Assembly: GCF_022213955.1 (NCBI RefSeq) | Contig: NZ_JAKNTW010000021.1 | Location: 1 to 64,000, forward strand | Length of the DNA stretch: 64,000 bases | Source of the DNA: Dolomitihabitans soli | Lineage (GTDB): Bacteria > Actinomycetota > Actinomycetes > Streptosporangiales > Streptosporangiaceae | Direction of reading: 5' to 3' | Shown: piece after piece, positions 54,703 to 62,841 of the stretch | Position numbering within the stretch: position 1 is the stretch's first letter | How the letters are laid out: every line of letters starts with the position of its first letter | The notes under the pieces: generated by a model | The model's database searches: none | Seen by the model: the letters and a program-made list of their open reading frames with translations, nothing else | Told to the model about the DNA's origin: nothing | Program-made: the position numbers and the translations under genes

Positions 54703-55566
54703 GTGTCCGAACTGATCGGCCATTCCGACACCACGACGACGAGTACGGGAGCCGCCGTGCTGGACATCGATCGGGTGAGTTTCGGCTATCCCGGGCAACG
54801 TGTGCTCGACAAGACGAGCCTGCGGGTCGAAACCGGCGAACTCATCGCCCTTGTCGGTTTGAACGGCTGCGGCAAGAGCACCCTGCTGCGGCTTGCGGCG
54901 GGCGTGCTGCGTCCTGAGTCGGGACGGGTGTCGGTGGACGGCGCCGACATGGCGCGGACCTCCCGCCGCGCCGCCGCCCGCAAGGTGGCCCTGCTACACC
55001 AGTCCGCCCCTGCCGTGCCGGGCCTGACGGTGCGGCAGATGGTCCGGCAGGGCCGCTACGCCGCGCGGGGTCCGCTGGGCATGCTCCGCGTCGGCGACGA
55101 CGCTGTGACCGTCCGGGCGATGCTGGACGTCGGTGTGGAGCAGTGGGCGGACCGGCCGGTGGAGACGCTTTCCGGCGGTGAGCGGCAGCGGGTACGCCTC
55201 GCCCTGGCCTTGGCCCAGGACACGCCCGTCCTGCTGCTCGACGAGCCGACCACCTACCTCGATTTGCGGCACCAACTGGAAGTGCTGCAATTGGTCGCCC
55301 GGCTGCGCGAGGAGCGGCGGCTGACCGTGCTGATGGTGCTGCACGATCTGAACCTGGCTGCCCGCTTCGCCGAGCGTCTGGTGGCTCTGCGGGATGGACG
55401 CGTGGCGGCGGACGGGCCGCCGGACAGTGTGGTGACGTCTGAGCTGCTGCGGGAGGTGTTCGGCATCGAGGGCAGGGTGGGCCGGGATCCCGAGCGTGGG
55501 TGGCCGGTCTGCTATCCCGACAGATCTACCCCTCTTGATATAGAAAACCGTTTTCATTATCATTAA
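54703..55566 (+). CDS. ABC transporter ATP-binding protein (FecE/FepC-like)
   Basis: A 287-aa ATPase. Walker A GLNGCGKST is at residues 52-60; the signature is LSGGERQRVRLALA, Walker B VLLLDEPTTYLD and the H-loop LMVLHDLNLAARFAERL. GTG 54703 follows GAGGAG by 9 nt. The last codons (DIENRFHYH) overlap Zur-like box 2, so the end of this gene doubles as the control region of the precursor peptide gene. Energises the metallophore-type importer. Confidence 0.9.
   Translation: MSELIGHSDTTTTSTGAAVLDIDRVSFGYPGQRVLDKTSLRVETGELIALVGLNGCGKSTLLRLAAGVLRPESGRVSVDGADMARTSRRAAARKVALLHQSAPAVPGLTVRQMVRQGRYAARGPLGMLRVGDDAVTVRAMLDVGVEQWADRPVETLSGGERQRVRLALALAQDTPVLLLDEPTTYLDLRHQLEVLQLVARLREERRLTVLMVLHDLNLAARFAERLVALRDGRVAADGPPDSVVTSELLREVFGIEGRVGRDPERGWPVCYPDRSTPLDIENRFHYH
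55542..55562. promoter_or_regulatory. Zur-like box 2, before the precursor gene
   Basis: AGAAAACCGTTTTCA (55542-55556) contains the perfect palindrome GAAAAC-C-GTTTTC and is followed by TTATCATT, as in extended Zur sites. It matches 11 of 15 consensus positions. It overlaps the 3' end of the ATPase gene and lies 60 bp before the precursor start, which implies a separate metal-controlled promoter for the peptide and its enzymes. Confidence 0.65.
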
Positions 55567-55615
55567 CCTCGATACCCGATCGGGTGTCGCTTTCGCCCCC
55601 AATCAGGAGGAATCC

Positions 55616-55723
55616 ATGGAGCAGCAGGTCTTCTCCCCGATCGACGAGCACGCCCAGCTCCCGCACCTGTCCGCCACCCACTCCAATGCCCTCGTCGAGA
55701 ACCCCTTCGAGGACGAGGAGTAA
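55616..55723 (+). CDS. Candidate RiPP precursor peptide (35 aa)
   Basis: A small gene with an excellent ribosome site (AGGAGG, 5 nt before ATG 55616). The peptide starts MEQQVF, continues SPIDEHAQLPHLSATHS, then NALVE, and ends NPFEDEE. It has three His, four Ser/Thr-type residues and no Cys, and is acidic (about nine Asp/Glu). The YcaO enzyme could convert Ser/Thr to (methyl)oxazolines; the His and acidic residues could add metal ligands. No double-Gly or obvious leader cleavage site. It lies immediately before the leader-binding and YcaO genes. The precursor role is inferred from size, position, ribosome site and the hairpin that follows. Confidence 0.7.
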   Translation: MEQQVFSPIDEHAQLPHLSATHSNALVENPFEDEE

Positions 55724-55734
55724 CGGCAGAGGCA

Positions 55735-55764
55735 GGCCCGTCCGGAGGCGCCTCCGGACGGGCC
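55735..55764 (+). terminator. Hairpin between precursor and biosynthetic genes
   Basis: A perfect 15+15 bp inverted repeat (GGCCCGTCCGGAGGC and its complement) with no spacer, 11 bp after the precursor stop. Such leaky terminators commonly give an excess of precursor mRNA over enzyme mRNA in RiPP operons. Confidence 0.7.
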
Positions 55765-55828
55765 GTCCCCTGCCCGGTGGCATCCCCTGTCCTGCCGGTA
55801 TCCGGCACAACGGCTCATGAGGAGAAAC

Positions 55829-56692
55829 GTGCCGCGGCCCCAACTCTCCCCCGGCGTCGAGATCGTCACCGTGGACGGGCATCCGCCCGCGGTACGCACT
55901 CCCGACGGCGAGTTCCTGCGCCTCAACGCCTCTCCCAGGGCCACCGCAGGGCTGCTAGAGCTACTCGGTCACGCCACCGCGGCGAAAAGCAGCGGTTCGG
56001 ACCAGACTCAGCCGAGTGACACCCGGGAGGTCGAACGACTGCTGGGCGCCTTCACCGAGGCCGGATACCTCGATGCGTCGCCCTCCTGGCCGCCGGACCG
56101 CGCCGACGTGCTCGTCCTCGGTGACGAACGGCTGACCTCGCCGCTCATCGAATTGCTTTCCTCCGCGGGAGCTCGGCCTCGCCCCGCGACACCACCGGAT
56201 GTCGCGATACTCGCCGACGCACGGTCATCCGACGTCGCCGCGGTGGTCTGGTGCCTTGACCGTCCTGCTCCGCCGGGACTGTGGAAAGACGCCGACCGGC
56301 TGCCCGCGCGGGGCATCGCCTGGGCTCGCTGCCATCGTGAGGGCTGGCATGCCTGGATCGAACCCATCGCAGCCGCCCCAGGCGACGTGCTCGCCGCTCA
56401 CGTGGCCGCGCGCCGCCTCGCCGCCACCCCGGCACATCGCGAACTGGCCGCCTACTGGGCCGGGACCGCCGCCACCGGCCCGCATCCGGTCACCGGAGCC
56501 GCAGCCGCGGCGACCATCGCCGCGCTGGTCACCACCGACCTCGCCGCATGGTCTCAGGGCCGGGCGAGCCGCGGGAACGGCCTACCCGCTCGCCGACGCC
56601 TGCGCAGACTCGACCTGCGGGACCTGCGGGTCACCGAACACTGCGTGCTGCCCGTTCCGCTCGTCGCCCCGACCACGGTACGCCGCGCATGA
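55829..56692 (+). CDS. TOMM leader-peptide-binding / cyclodehydratase C-like protein
   Basis: A 287-aa protein resembling the E1-like partner proteins of azoline-forming YcaO enzymes. The first ~90 residues (PQLSPGVEIVTVDGHPPAVR and LNASPRATAGLLELL) look like a PqqD-type winged-helix recognition domain that would bind the precursor leader. Next comes a reduced Rossmann-like segment, RADVLVLGDERLTSPLIELL. It is shorter than typical E1-like proteins and lacks the zinc-binding Cys pairs. GTG 55829 is preferred (GAGGAG 4 nt upstream); ATG 55817 is in frame. Its stop overlaps the hydrolase start. Confidence 0.7.
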   Translation: MPRPQLSPGVEIVTVDGHPPAVRTPDGEFLRLNASPRATAGLLELLGHATAAKSSGSDQTQPSDTREVERLLGAFTEAGYLDASPSWPPDRADVLVLGDERLTSPLIELLSSAGARPRPATPPDVAILADARSSDVAAVVWCLDRPAPPGLWKDADRLPARGIAWARCHREGWHAWIEPIAAAPGDVLAAHVAARRLAATPAHRELAAYWAGTAATGPHPVTGAAAAATIAALVTTDLAAWSQGRASRGNGLPARRRLRRLDLRDLRVTEHCVLPVPLVAPTTVRRA

Positions 56693-58263
56693 ACCCTTGT
56701 CGCAGCATGTTCCTCGCCGCTGGTGACGACGCGACTCTGGCCGCCGACTACTGCCTGCCGAATGGACCCGGCCCGTTTCCCTGTGTCCTGATCCGCACCC
56801 CGTACGACCGTCGCTCGCACACTGCGGAGCTACGCGCCTGGGCACGGCGGGGCTTCGCCGCAGTGGCTCAGGACGTACGTGGCCGACACGGCTCAGGGGG
56901 ACAGTGGCACCCCTACCTCAACGAAGCCGAGGACGGCGCGGCCACCGTGCGGGCATTGCGCCGGCAGCCGTGGAGCAACGGCGCGATCGTCGCCTGTGGA
57001 GCCTCCTATGCCGCGCACTGTGCACTGGTCCTGGCGTTGCACACCGACCCTGCGGTCCGACCTGACGCTGTCATCGTCGCCGTACCGGCGCTGGGCCTGG
57101 CGGAGACCGCACGCGAGACGAGCGGAGTGGAACGGCTGCTGGCGCGAACGGGTTGGTGGGCCGCCCACGGTGACCGTCCGGACAGTGACCCGTCCGCGTT
57201 GGACCGGGCGCTGGCTACCGACCCCAGTCTGCTCGACCACCTGCCTCTACTGGAACTGCCCAAGCGACTCAGTCGCCCGCTGCCCTCCTGGGAACGGCTC
57301 TGGGCCGCGGAGCGATCGGGCGATTCCGCCGGAACGATCGACACCGGTACCGGCCCGGGCGGCAACGGGCTGCGGGCTGAATCGGGGGTGATTCCCTTGC
57401 TCGCCGTAGGTGGGAGTTACGACCCTTTCGTCACCGAGACCGTGGCGCTGTGGCGGGTTTGGGGTCGGCGAGGCTCGGGGGCGACCCGGCTGCTGCTCGG
57501 ACCTTGGGGCCACGCTCTCACCGCCTCTCCCGGCCCAAGAGCCGGTGAAGGTCACCGATTGGTGTTAGGACCGCTATATGCGAGGTTCGCGCAGGCCGCA
57601 CTAAGCGGAACACTGACCGGGCGTCGCGGCGCGATCGCCCTTGAGGGCACAGACCAATGGCTGGCCGCCCAAGAGCTGGACCATCCTCCCAAGCCCGTCC
57701 GCATGGACGGCAAGGGCACGGGTTTGCGGGTGCTTCGGGGCGCGGGGTTCGTCGCGGACCCTGAACGTCCGGTGCGTTCGGACCACCTCGACGTGCCCGC
57801 GTGCGGCCGGCCTGACCGGTTCCTGGCCCTTGGCGAGCCGCTGCTCGATGCGCTTGATCTGGCCGGGGATGCCGAGGCCCGGATCCTGGCCACAGCGGAT
57901 GCCCCCAGCGCCGACTGGGCCGTTCGCCTAGTCGTCGTCACTCCGCGCGGCACCGCCGATCCGCTGGCCACCGGCATCGCGCGCAGTCAGGCACCGGCCG
58001 GAGCACACGTCCTGATCAGCATCCCGCTCGGACCGCTGTACCACCGGCTGCCCGCAGGCGTCCGGCTGCGGCTGGAGATCGCGGGGCACCACTTTCCCGC
58101 CCACGCCCGCAATCCGCACACCGGGCACGATCCGCTCCGCGCCACCATCCTGCGACCCTCCCGGCGCACCGTCGTCCCGGACGGCAGCCACCTGTTGCTG
58201 CCCGCCCTCGACCCGGCCGCCACGATCCGACCCGTCGACCCAGCCGAGGAGATCACCAGGTGA
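56689..58263 (+). CDS. CocE/NonD-family serine hydrolase
   Basis: A 524-aa alpha/beta hydrolase of the CocE/X-Pro dipeptidyl-peptidase group. VLIRTPYDRRS and WARRGFAAVAQDVRGRHGSG form the family opening. The nucleophile Ser106 is in VACGASYAAHC, the acid in VGGSYDPFVTE and the His in LLGPWGHAL. A C-terminal jelly-roll domain (from about residue 370) includes HLDVPACGRPDRFLALGEPL. No signal peptide. In this locus it may trim the leader, hydrolyse an ester or amide in the product, or release metal; the family cannot decide. ATG overlaps the upstream stop. Confidence 0.85.
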   Translation: MNPCRSMFLAAGDDATLAADYCLPNGPGPFPCVLIRTPYDRRSHTAELRAWARRGFAAVAQDVRGRHGSGGQWHPYLNEAEDGAATVRALRRQPWSNGAIVACGASYAAHCALVLALHTDPAVRPDAVIVAVPALGLAETARETSGVERLLARTGWWAAHGDRPDSDPSALDRALATDPSLLDHLPLLELPKRLSRPLPSWERLWAAERSGDSAGTIDTGTGPGGNGLRAESGVIPLLAVGGSYDPFVTETVALWRVWGRRGSGATRLLLGPWGHALTASPGPRAGEGHRLVLGPLYARFAQAALSGTLTGRRGAIALEGTDQWLAAQELDHPPKPVRMDGKGTGLRVLRGAGFVADPERPVRSDHLDVPACGRPDRFLALGEPLLDALDLAGDAEARILATADAPSADWAVRLVVVTPRGTADPLATGIARSQAPAGAHVLISIPLGPLYHRLPAGVRLRLEIAGHHFPAHARNPHTGHDPLRATILRPSRRTVVPDGSHLLLPALDPAATIRPVDPAEEITR

Positions 58264-59687
58264 CCGCGCACACCGAGACCGCCACCGGTCCCGCGCACTA
58301 CCCCACCACCAAGCTCGCGTCTGCCCTCCCAATGGACGCGCTGGTCGACCCGGTTTGCGGGCTGATCCGGTCAGTGGCCCCGGTCGGGCACCCACCAGGA
58401 ACCCCGGCCCGCTACGTGGCGATGACCGCCAATGTCAGCGACGCCCGCCGGTTCGGAGCCTGGCCCGCCGACCGTGTCGCCCTGGGCACCACCTTCGGCG
58501 ACCCCGGCGGGGCCCGCATCGCCGCCATCGCCGAGGCGGTGGAGCGCTACTGCGGCAACCGCCTGCCGCCCCCCGGCGAGCCGGACGCTCCGCTACGCGC
58601 CACCGCGGCCGACCTTGCCGGGCAGAACCATCTCACCGCGGCCGAGCTCCCTGCCTACGCCGACTGGCAGTACGACCGACCCTGCTTTCCGTACCGACGC
58701 TTCACCGAGGCCACCGAGGCGCTGTGGGCGCTTGGCACCGAGCAGTTGCCCGACGGCGGCGAGCGCGACTGCCTGGCGCCTGTGGCGCTGACTCATCTCA
58801 ACTGGCGGCAGGGCGACCTCAAATCCCTGCCGCGCACCCATCACCTCAACTACGCGGGCATCGCGACCGGTGCCGGTCTCACCGACGCGATCGAACGCGC
58901 GCTGCTGGAAACCGTCGAACGCGACGCCCTCGAACTGTGGTGGCACTTGGACGGCCCCACGCGAGGCGTCGACCTGGACAGCATCCCGGGACTGTCGGCC
59001 GACCTCGCGGGGTCGCCGCTGCGGACCTGGGTGGTGGAGATGCCTAACGAGTTCGCCCCTGCCATGGCCGCCCTGGTGTACGACGCCGATCGCGACCTCT
59101 ACGCGGCCGGGTTCGCCTGCCGATACGACCCCGCCGAAGCCGCTCGGAAGGCCGTTCTGGAGGCCGTGCACACCTGGGTGTTCACTCAGGGGCTCACCGA
59201 CCCCGACGGATGGGTGTTCCAGGCCATTGAGGCCGGGATGCTCGCAAAGGGCCTCTATCTGGACCACCGGACGGATCGCCGTTACCTCGACGACGCCGGA
59301 GAGGACTTCGCCCGCGTCCGCGACCTGGGCGCCCACGTTCAGGTTTGGCTGGACGACCGACTGGCCCCATTGGCGCGGCGCTTCAGCCATCCCGCACAGA
59401 CCGTGCCGGTCGACCGGATCAGCCCCGGTTCGCCGCAGCGGCTCCGCGAACGCCTCGCATCCGGCGGCCACCGCGTCGTCGCCTTCGACCTGACTACGCC
59501 CGATGTGGCCGAGACGCCGCTGCGTGTGGCTCGCGTTCTGGTCACCGGCCTGGTGCCTAACGCCCCCGCCGCGTTCGCCTACTACGGCTGCCCACGTTTC
59601 GCACAAGCGGCGCTCGCCCGCGGGTGGCGTGCCACCGTCCCCACCGGCTCCGGCGACTTCACACTCGCCCCGCCTCCGCACATGTAA
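58260..59687 (+). CDS. YcaO-domain cyclodehydratase (TOMM D-protein-like)
   Basis: A 475-aa YcaO enzyme that uses ATP to activate peptide backbone amides. The first Mg-ATP motif, GDPGGARIAAIAEAVERYC, is at residues about 80-98. TGAGLTDAIERALLETVERD at about 203-222 is the second Glu-rich motif, and PAEAARKAVLEAVHTWVFTQ the third. The end (TLAPPPHM) is Pro-rich but not a strict PxPxP tail. It should convert Ser/Thr of the precursor to oxazolines, given the lack of Cys. The GTG start overlaps the hydrolase stop by 4 bp. Confidence 0.9.
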   Translation: MTAHTETATGPAHYPTTKLASALPMDALVDPVCGLIRSVAPVGHPPGTPARYVAMTANVSDARRFGAWPADRVALGTTFGDPGGARIAAIAEAVERYCGNRLPPPGEPDAPLRATAADLAGQNHLTAAELPAYADWQYDRPCFPYRRFTEATEALWALGTEQLPDGGERDCLAPVALTHLNWRQGDLKSLPRTHHLNYAGIATGAGLTDAIERALLETVERDALELWWHLDGPTRGVDLDSIPGLSADLAGSPLRTWVVEMPNEFAPAMAALVYDADRDLYAAGFACRYDPAEAARKAVLEAVHTWVFTQGLTDPDGWVFQAIEAGMLAKGLYLDHRTDRRYLDDAGEDFARVRDLGAHVQVWLDDRLAPLARRFSHPAQTVPVDRISPGSPQRLRERLASGGHRVVAFDLTTPDVAETPLRVARVLVTGLVPNAPAAFAYYGCPRFAQAALARGWRATVPTGSGDFTLAPPPHM

Positions 59688-61108
59688 TGGGTCGCCCGAG
59701 CATGACCGCCACATCCACCGACCGGCTGGTCGCCGAGGCGCTCGCCGAGGCCCGTTCCACCCGGCCGGTCGACCCGGACACCTCCGCAGGCCCGGCCAGA
59801 CAATCCTGGGCCGGCGAGCCGACCGATCTCGCGGCCGAGGGAGGTGCTCTCGACCTGGGACACCTGCTGGCGACCTCCCTCAAGGCCGGACCGGTCGACC
59901 GTACGGCCGAGCCGGTCGACCCTGGCGACGGCGTCTCGACGCGGCTGCGACCCGCAGCGTCTGCCGGCGGGCTGCACCCGGTCAACGCCCATCTACTGGT
60001 CGGCCCGGGGTGTTCGGTGCCGCCAGGACGCTATGCGTACGACCCACTGGAGCACCGGGCTTTCCGGCGCGGCCCCGCACCGGCCAATGCCCCTCGCGGG
60101 ATGGTCGCCGTGCTCACCGTGACCGTCCAGCGAACCGCCTCCCATTACGGCCACCGCGCCTGGCCACTGCTGCTCCTGGACACCGGACACGCCGTGGCCG
60201 CCCTGGCCATGGCCGCAATCGCCCACGGCCACCATGCCCGGCTGACACTGAACGTCAACGCGGCGAGGCTGGCCGCTGCCGCCGGGCTGCCCGGGCCCGA
60301 CCGGTGGAACGCCACATGGGCGGGTACCACAGCGGAACATTCGCTGGCCGCCGTGCACATCACGGTCCGCACCCCGGCCGATCAACCCGGCCACCTCACC
60401 CCCTGCCCGCTCACCACTTGGGCCGCCGAGCCGTTGGCGACGCGCCCGGCAACCGGCCCCGCGCCGAGTCCGGCCGGGCATCGCGCCGGAGCGGTGCTGA
60501 TCGCCTTGTCCCGCACCACCGCCCCCGCCATCTGGTGGCCAGCCGAATCCTCGTTCAGTGGCGAGAAGTCGTCCTTGGCGCAGGCCATCGCCAACCGCCG
60601 CAGCGCACCACCGCCCCTGCACGGGCAGCCAGATCCCGGCGCTCTCGCCGCCGTGTTGTCCGCAGCAATCAACGCCGGCCCGTACGGTCCGGCCTGGTGT
60701 GCCGCCGTCGGCATGCCCCCGGGCCTGGTGACCGCCGATCCCTCAGAGCCGAAGGCGCTCCGCCCCATCGCCAGTGGAGAGGCACGGCCGACGCTGGCCG
60801 TATGGGCGGCTCGGCAAGGCTGGCTATCGCAAGCGGGAGCCGTACTCCTGGCCGAGGGAGTCCCGGACTCGGCTTCCGCCGAGCAGATACGCGTCGAGCA
60901 TTTGGCCGCGGGTTACGCCGCCGCCTGCGCGGAGCTCACCGCGACCGCTCTTGGTCTGCGCACCCGGCCGATCGGCTCCTGGCAGGCCGCCGATCTGGGA
61001 GCCTCGCTCGGCGGCCCGGCTGGGCAGCGATGGGTCATCCACGGTCTCGCGCTTGCTTCTCCCTTTCGACCTTCCCCTCCGTCTCACTCCCGGAGCGACC
61101 GCCGATGA
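59687..61108 (+). CDS. SagB/ThcOx-like dehydrogenase with two nitroreductase-type halves
   Basis: A 473-aa protein of the FMN-dependent azoline dehydrogenase group. The first half (RLRPAASAGGLHPVNAHLLV, LLLLDTGHAVAALAMAAIAH) and the second (SLAQAIANRRSAPPPLHGQP, VEHLAAGYAAACAELTATAL, GLRTRPIGSWQAADLGASLG) each look like a nitroreductase domain, so it may form its active dimer within one chain. It would oxidise azolines to azoles. TAATG overlap with the YcaO stop supports ATG 59687; ATG 59702 is possible. The usual catalytic Lys/Tyr pair could not be verified. Confidence 0.8.
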   Translation: MGRPSMTATSTDRLVAEALAEARSTRPVDPDTSAGPARQSWAGEPTDLAAEGGALDLGHLLATSLKAGPVDRTAEPVDPGDGVSTRLRPAASAGGLHPVNAHLLVGPGCSVPPGRYAYDPLEHRAFRRGPAPANAPRGMVAVLTVTVQRTASHYGHRAWPLLLLDTGHAVAALAMAAIAHGHHARLTLNVNAARLAAAAGLPGPDRWNATWAGTTAEHSLAAVHITVRTPADQPGHLTPCPLTTWAAEPLATRPATGPAPSPAGHRAGAVLIALSRTTAPAIWWPAESSFSGEKSSLAQAIANRRSAPPPLHGQPDPGALAAVLSAAINAGPYGPAWCAAVGMPPGLVTADPSEPKALRPIASGEARPTLAVWAARQGWLSQAGAVLLAEGVPDSASAEQIRVEHLAAGYAAACAELTATALGLRTRPIGSWQAADLGASLGGPAGQRWVIHGLALASPFRPSPPSHSRSDRR

Positions 61109-62826
61109 TGCTGCATCCCGAGCTGCTGCGTGCTGCCCGTACCGCGCCGGCCACGCTGGTGCGCGCTACCGCATTGCTCACCGCGGTCACCGCCGCCCAT
61201 ATCGCCCAGGCCACACTGCTCGCCCTCACCCTCGCCGACATCGCCGGTGACCGCACCGACCGGCTGTCCGTCCTGCTCGTCGCGGTAGCCGCCGTGCTGC
61301 TCCTGCGCGTGTTCCTCATCAGGTGGCAGCGACTGGCCGCCGCCGACGCCGGTGCGCGGATTCGGTCGATCCTGCGCGACGAACTGCTCGTCCAGGTCGG
61401 TCGCCTCGGCTCCGCCCACAGCACCGCCGCCCGCGCCGGAGCACTGCGCGCGACCGTCGTCGACGGTGTCGAGGGCGTCAACATCTACCTGTCCCGCTAC
61501 CTACCGCAGTTCGCAGTGGTGTGCCTGGTCACACCCACGCTCCTGACGTGGATCGCCACCATCCACGCGTGGGCGGCCGTCGTCCTCACCGCGGCCGTGG
61601 CCTCGGCGCTCCTGCTTCCACGGCTATGGGATCGCGCGCTGGCCGAACGCGGCAAGGAGCACTGGGACAGCTACGAGGACTTGGCCGCCGACTATCTGGA
61701 AGCGCTCCAGCAGATGCCCACCCTGCGCGCCACCGGAGCCGTCCACCGTAGGCGTCAAAGGCTGGAAATCCGGTCACGCCAGCTGCATCGGGCCATCGTC
61801 GCCAAACTCCGGGTCTCGCTGGTCGACACCGCCCTGACCGACATCGCCATCCAGGCGGGCACGCTCGGCGCGGTCCTGTTGGCCTGTGTGTCGGCCGCCA
61901 CCGGCCGCGCCACCGGGGCCGAGTCCTATCTGCTGCTGACGCTCGCCTCCGAGTGCTTCCGGCCGTTGCGCGACCTGTCCAGGGAATGGCACGCCGGATA
62001 CGTGGGTCTCTCCGCAGCCGACGGTATCGCCGCGCTGCGCACCGCCCGGCCCGCCGTGCCCGACACCGGCACGCTCGCGCTCTCGTGGCCGTCGCCGCCT
62101 GCCCTGTCGTTCGCGGATGTCCGCTTCACCTACCCGGGCAGCGACCGTCCTGCTCTCGACGGCGTCGGCTTCGAATGCCCAGCGGGCCGTACGACCGCGC
62201 TGGTGGGTCCATCGGGCGCAGGAAAGTCCACGCTGCTGGCGCTCGTGCAACGTCATCACGACCCTGATGCCGGGGCGGTGTCGCTCGACGGCGTCGACAT
62301 CCGCGAACTGTCTCTGGCCGCGCTGCGCCGTACCGTCGCCGTGGTCTCCCAGGAGACCTATCTCTTCGCCGCCTCCATCTCCGACAACCTGCGGCTGGCC
62401 GATCCCGACGCCACCGACCAGCAGCTCATCGCCGCCTGCCGCGATGCCGGGATTCACGACGAGATCATCGCGCTCCCCGGCGGTTACGCGACCGTTTTGG
62501 GCGAACGCGGCGCAACCCTTTCGGGCGGTCAGCGGCAACGCCTGGCCCTCGCACGTGCCCTGCTCTGCGACGCCCCGGTCCTGGTGCTGGACGAGGCCAC
62601 CAGCGCGGTGGACGAACACCGCGAACACCAGATCACCCGAGCGCTACGCCGCGCCGCGCAAGGCCGGACCTGCCTGATCATTGCCCACCGCCTGGCCGCC
62701 GTCCGGGACGCCGACCGGATCGTGGTCCTGGACCGCGGCCGTGTCGACGCCGTCGGCGACCACCGGACGCTGGCCGTCGCGGGCGGTACCTACGCCGCAC
62801 TGGCCACTGCGGACCTGCGCGACTGA
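61105..62826 (+). CDS. ABC transporter, fused permease-ATPase (half-transporter 1)
   Basis: A 573-aa type IV ABC protein. The membrane domain occupies residues about 1-320, with several helices and a cytoplasmic loop LEALQQMPTLRATGAVHRRR, a CydD-like feature. The ATPase follows: Walker A VGPSGAGKSTLLALVQRHHD, signature LSGGQRQRLALARALL, Walker B VLVLDEATSAVDEH. ATG 61105 overlaps the dehydrogenase stop. With the next gene it should form a heterodimer, either exporting the peptide or, as in the YbtPQ/IrtAB siderophore systems that share this fold, importing the metal complex. Confidence 0.88.
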   Translation: MMLHPELLRAARTAPATLVRATALLTAVTAAHIAQATLLALTLADIAGDRTDRLSVLLVAVAAVLLLRVFLIRWQRLAAADAGARIRSILRDELLVQVGRLGSAHSTAARAGALRATVVDGVEGVNIYLSRYLPQFAVVCLVTPTLLTWIATIHAWAAVVLTAAVASALLLPRLWDRALAERGKEHWDSYEDLAADYLEALQQMPTLRATGAVHRRRQRLEIRSRQLHRAIVAKLRVSLVDTALTDIAIQAGTLGAVLLACVSAATGRATGAESYLLLTLASECFRPLRDLSREWHAGYVGLSAADGIAALRTARPAVPDTGTLALSWPSPPALSFADVRFTYPGSDRPALDGVGFECPAGRTTALVGPSGAGKSTLLALVQRHHDPDAGAVSLDGVDIRELSLAALRRTVAVVSQETYLFAASISDNLRLADPDATDQQLIAACRDAGIHDEIIALPGGYATVLGERGATLSGGQRQRLALARALLCDAPVLVLDEATSAVDEHREHQITRALRRAAQGRTCLIIAHRLAAVRDADRIVVLDRGRVDAVGDHRTLAVAGGTYAALATADLRD

Positions 62827-62841
62827 TCGCCGAGGAGTTCC

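Noticed and set aside
55616-55723. Lanthipeptide or lasso-peptide precursor
   Set aside because: No Cys for lanthionine rings, no lanthionine synthetase, and no lasso cyclase or B proteins nearby; the neighbouring enzymes are YcaO/SagB-type.
59503-62826. 1107-codon open frame suggesting a giant fusion protein
   Set aside because: Only its last 573 codons (from ATG 61105) are a real ABC transporter. The front part is the out-of-frame reading of the YcaO and dehydrogenase genes.
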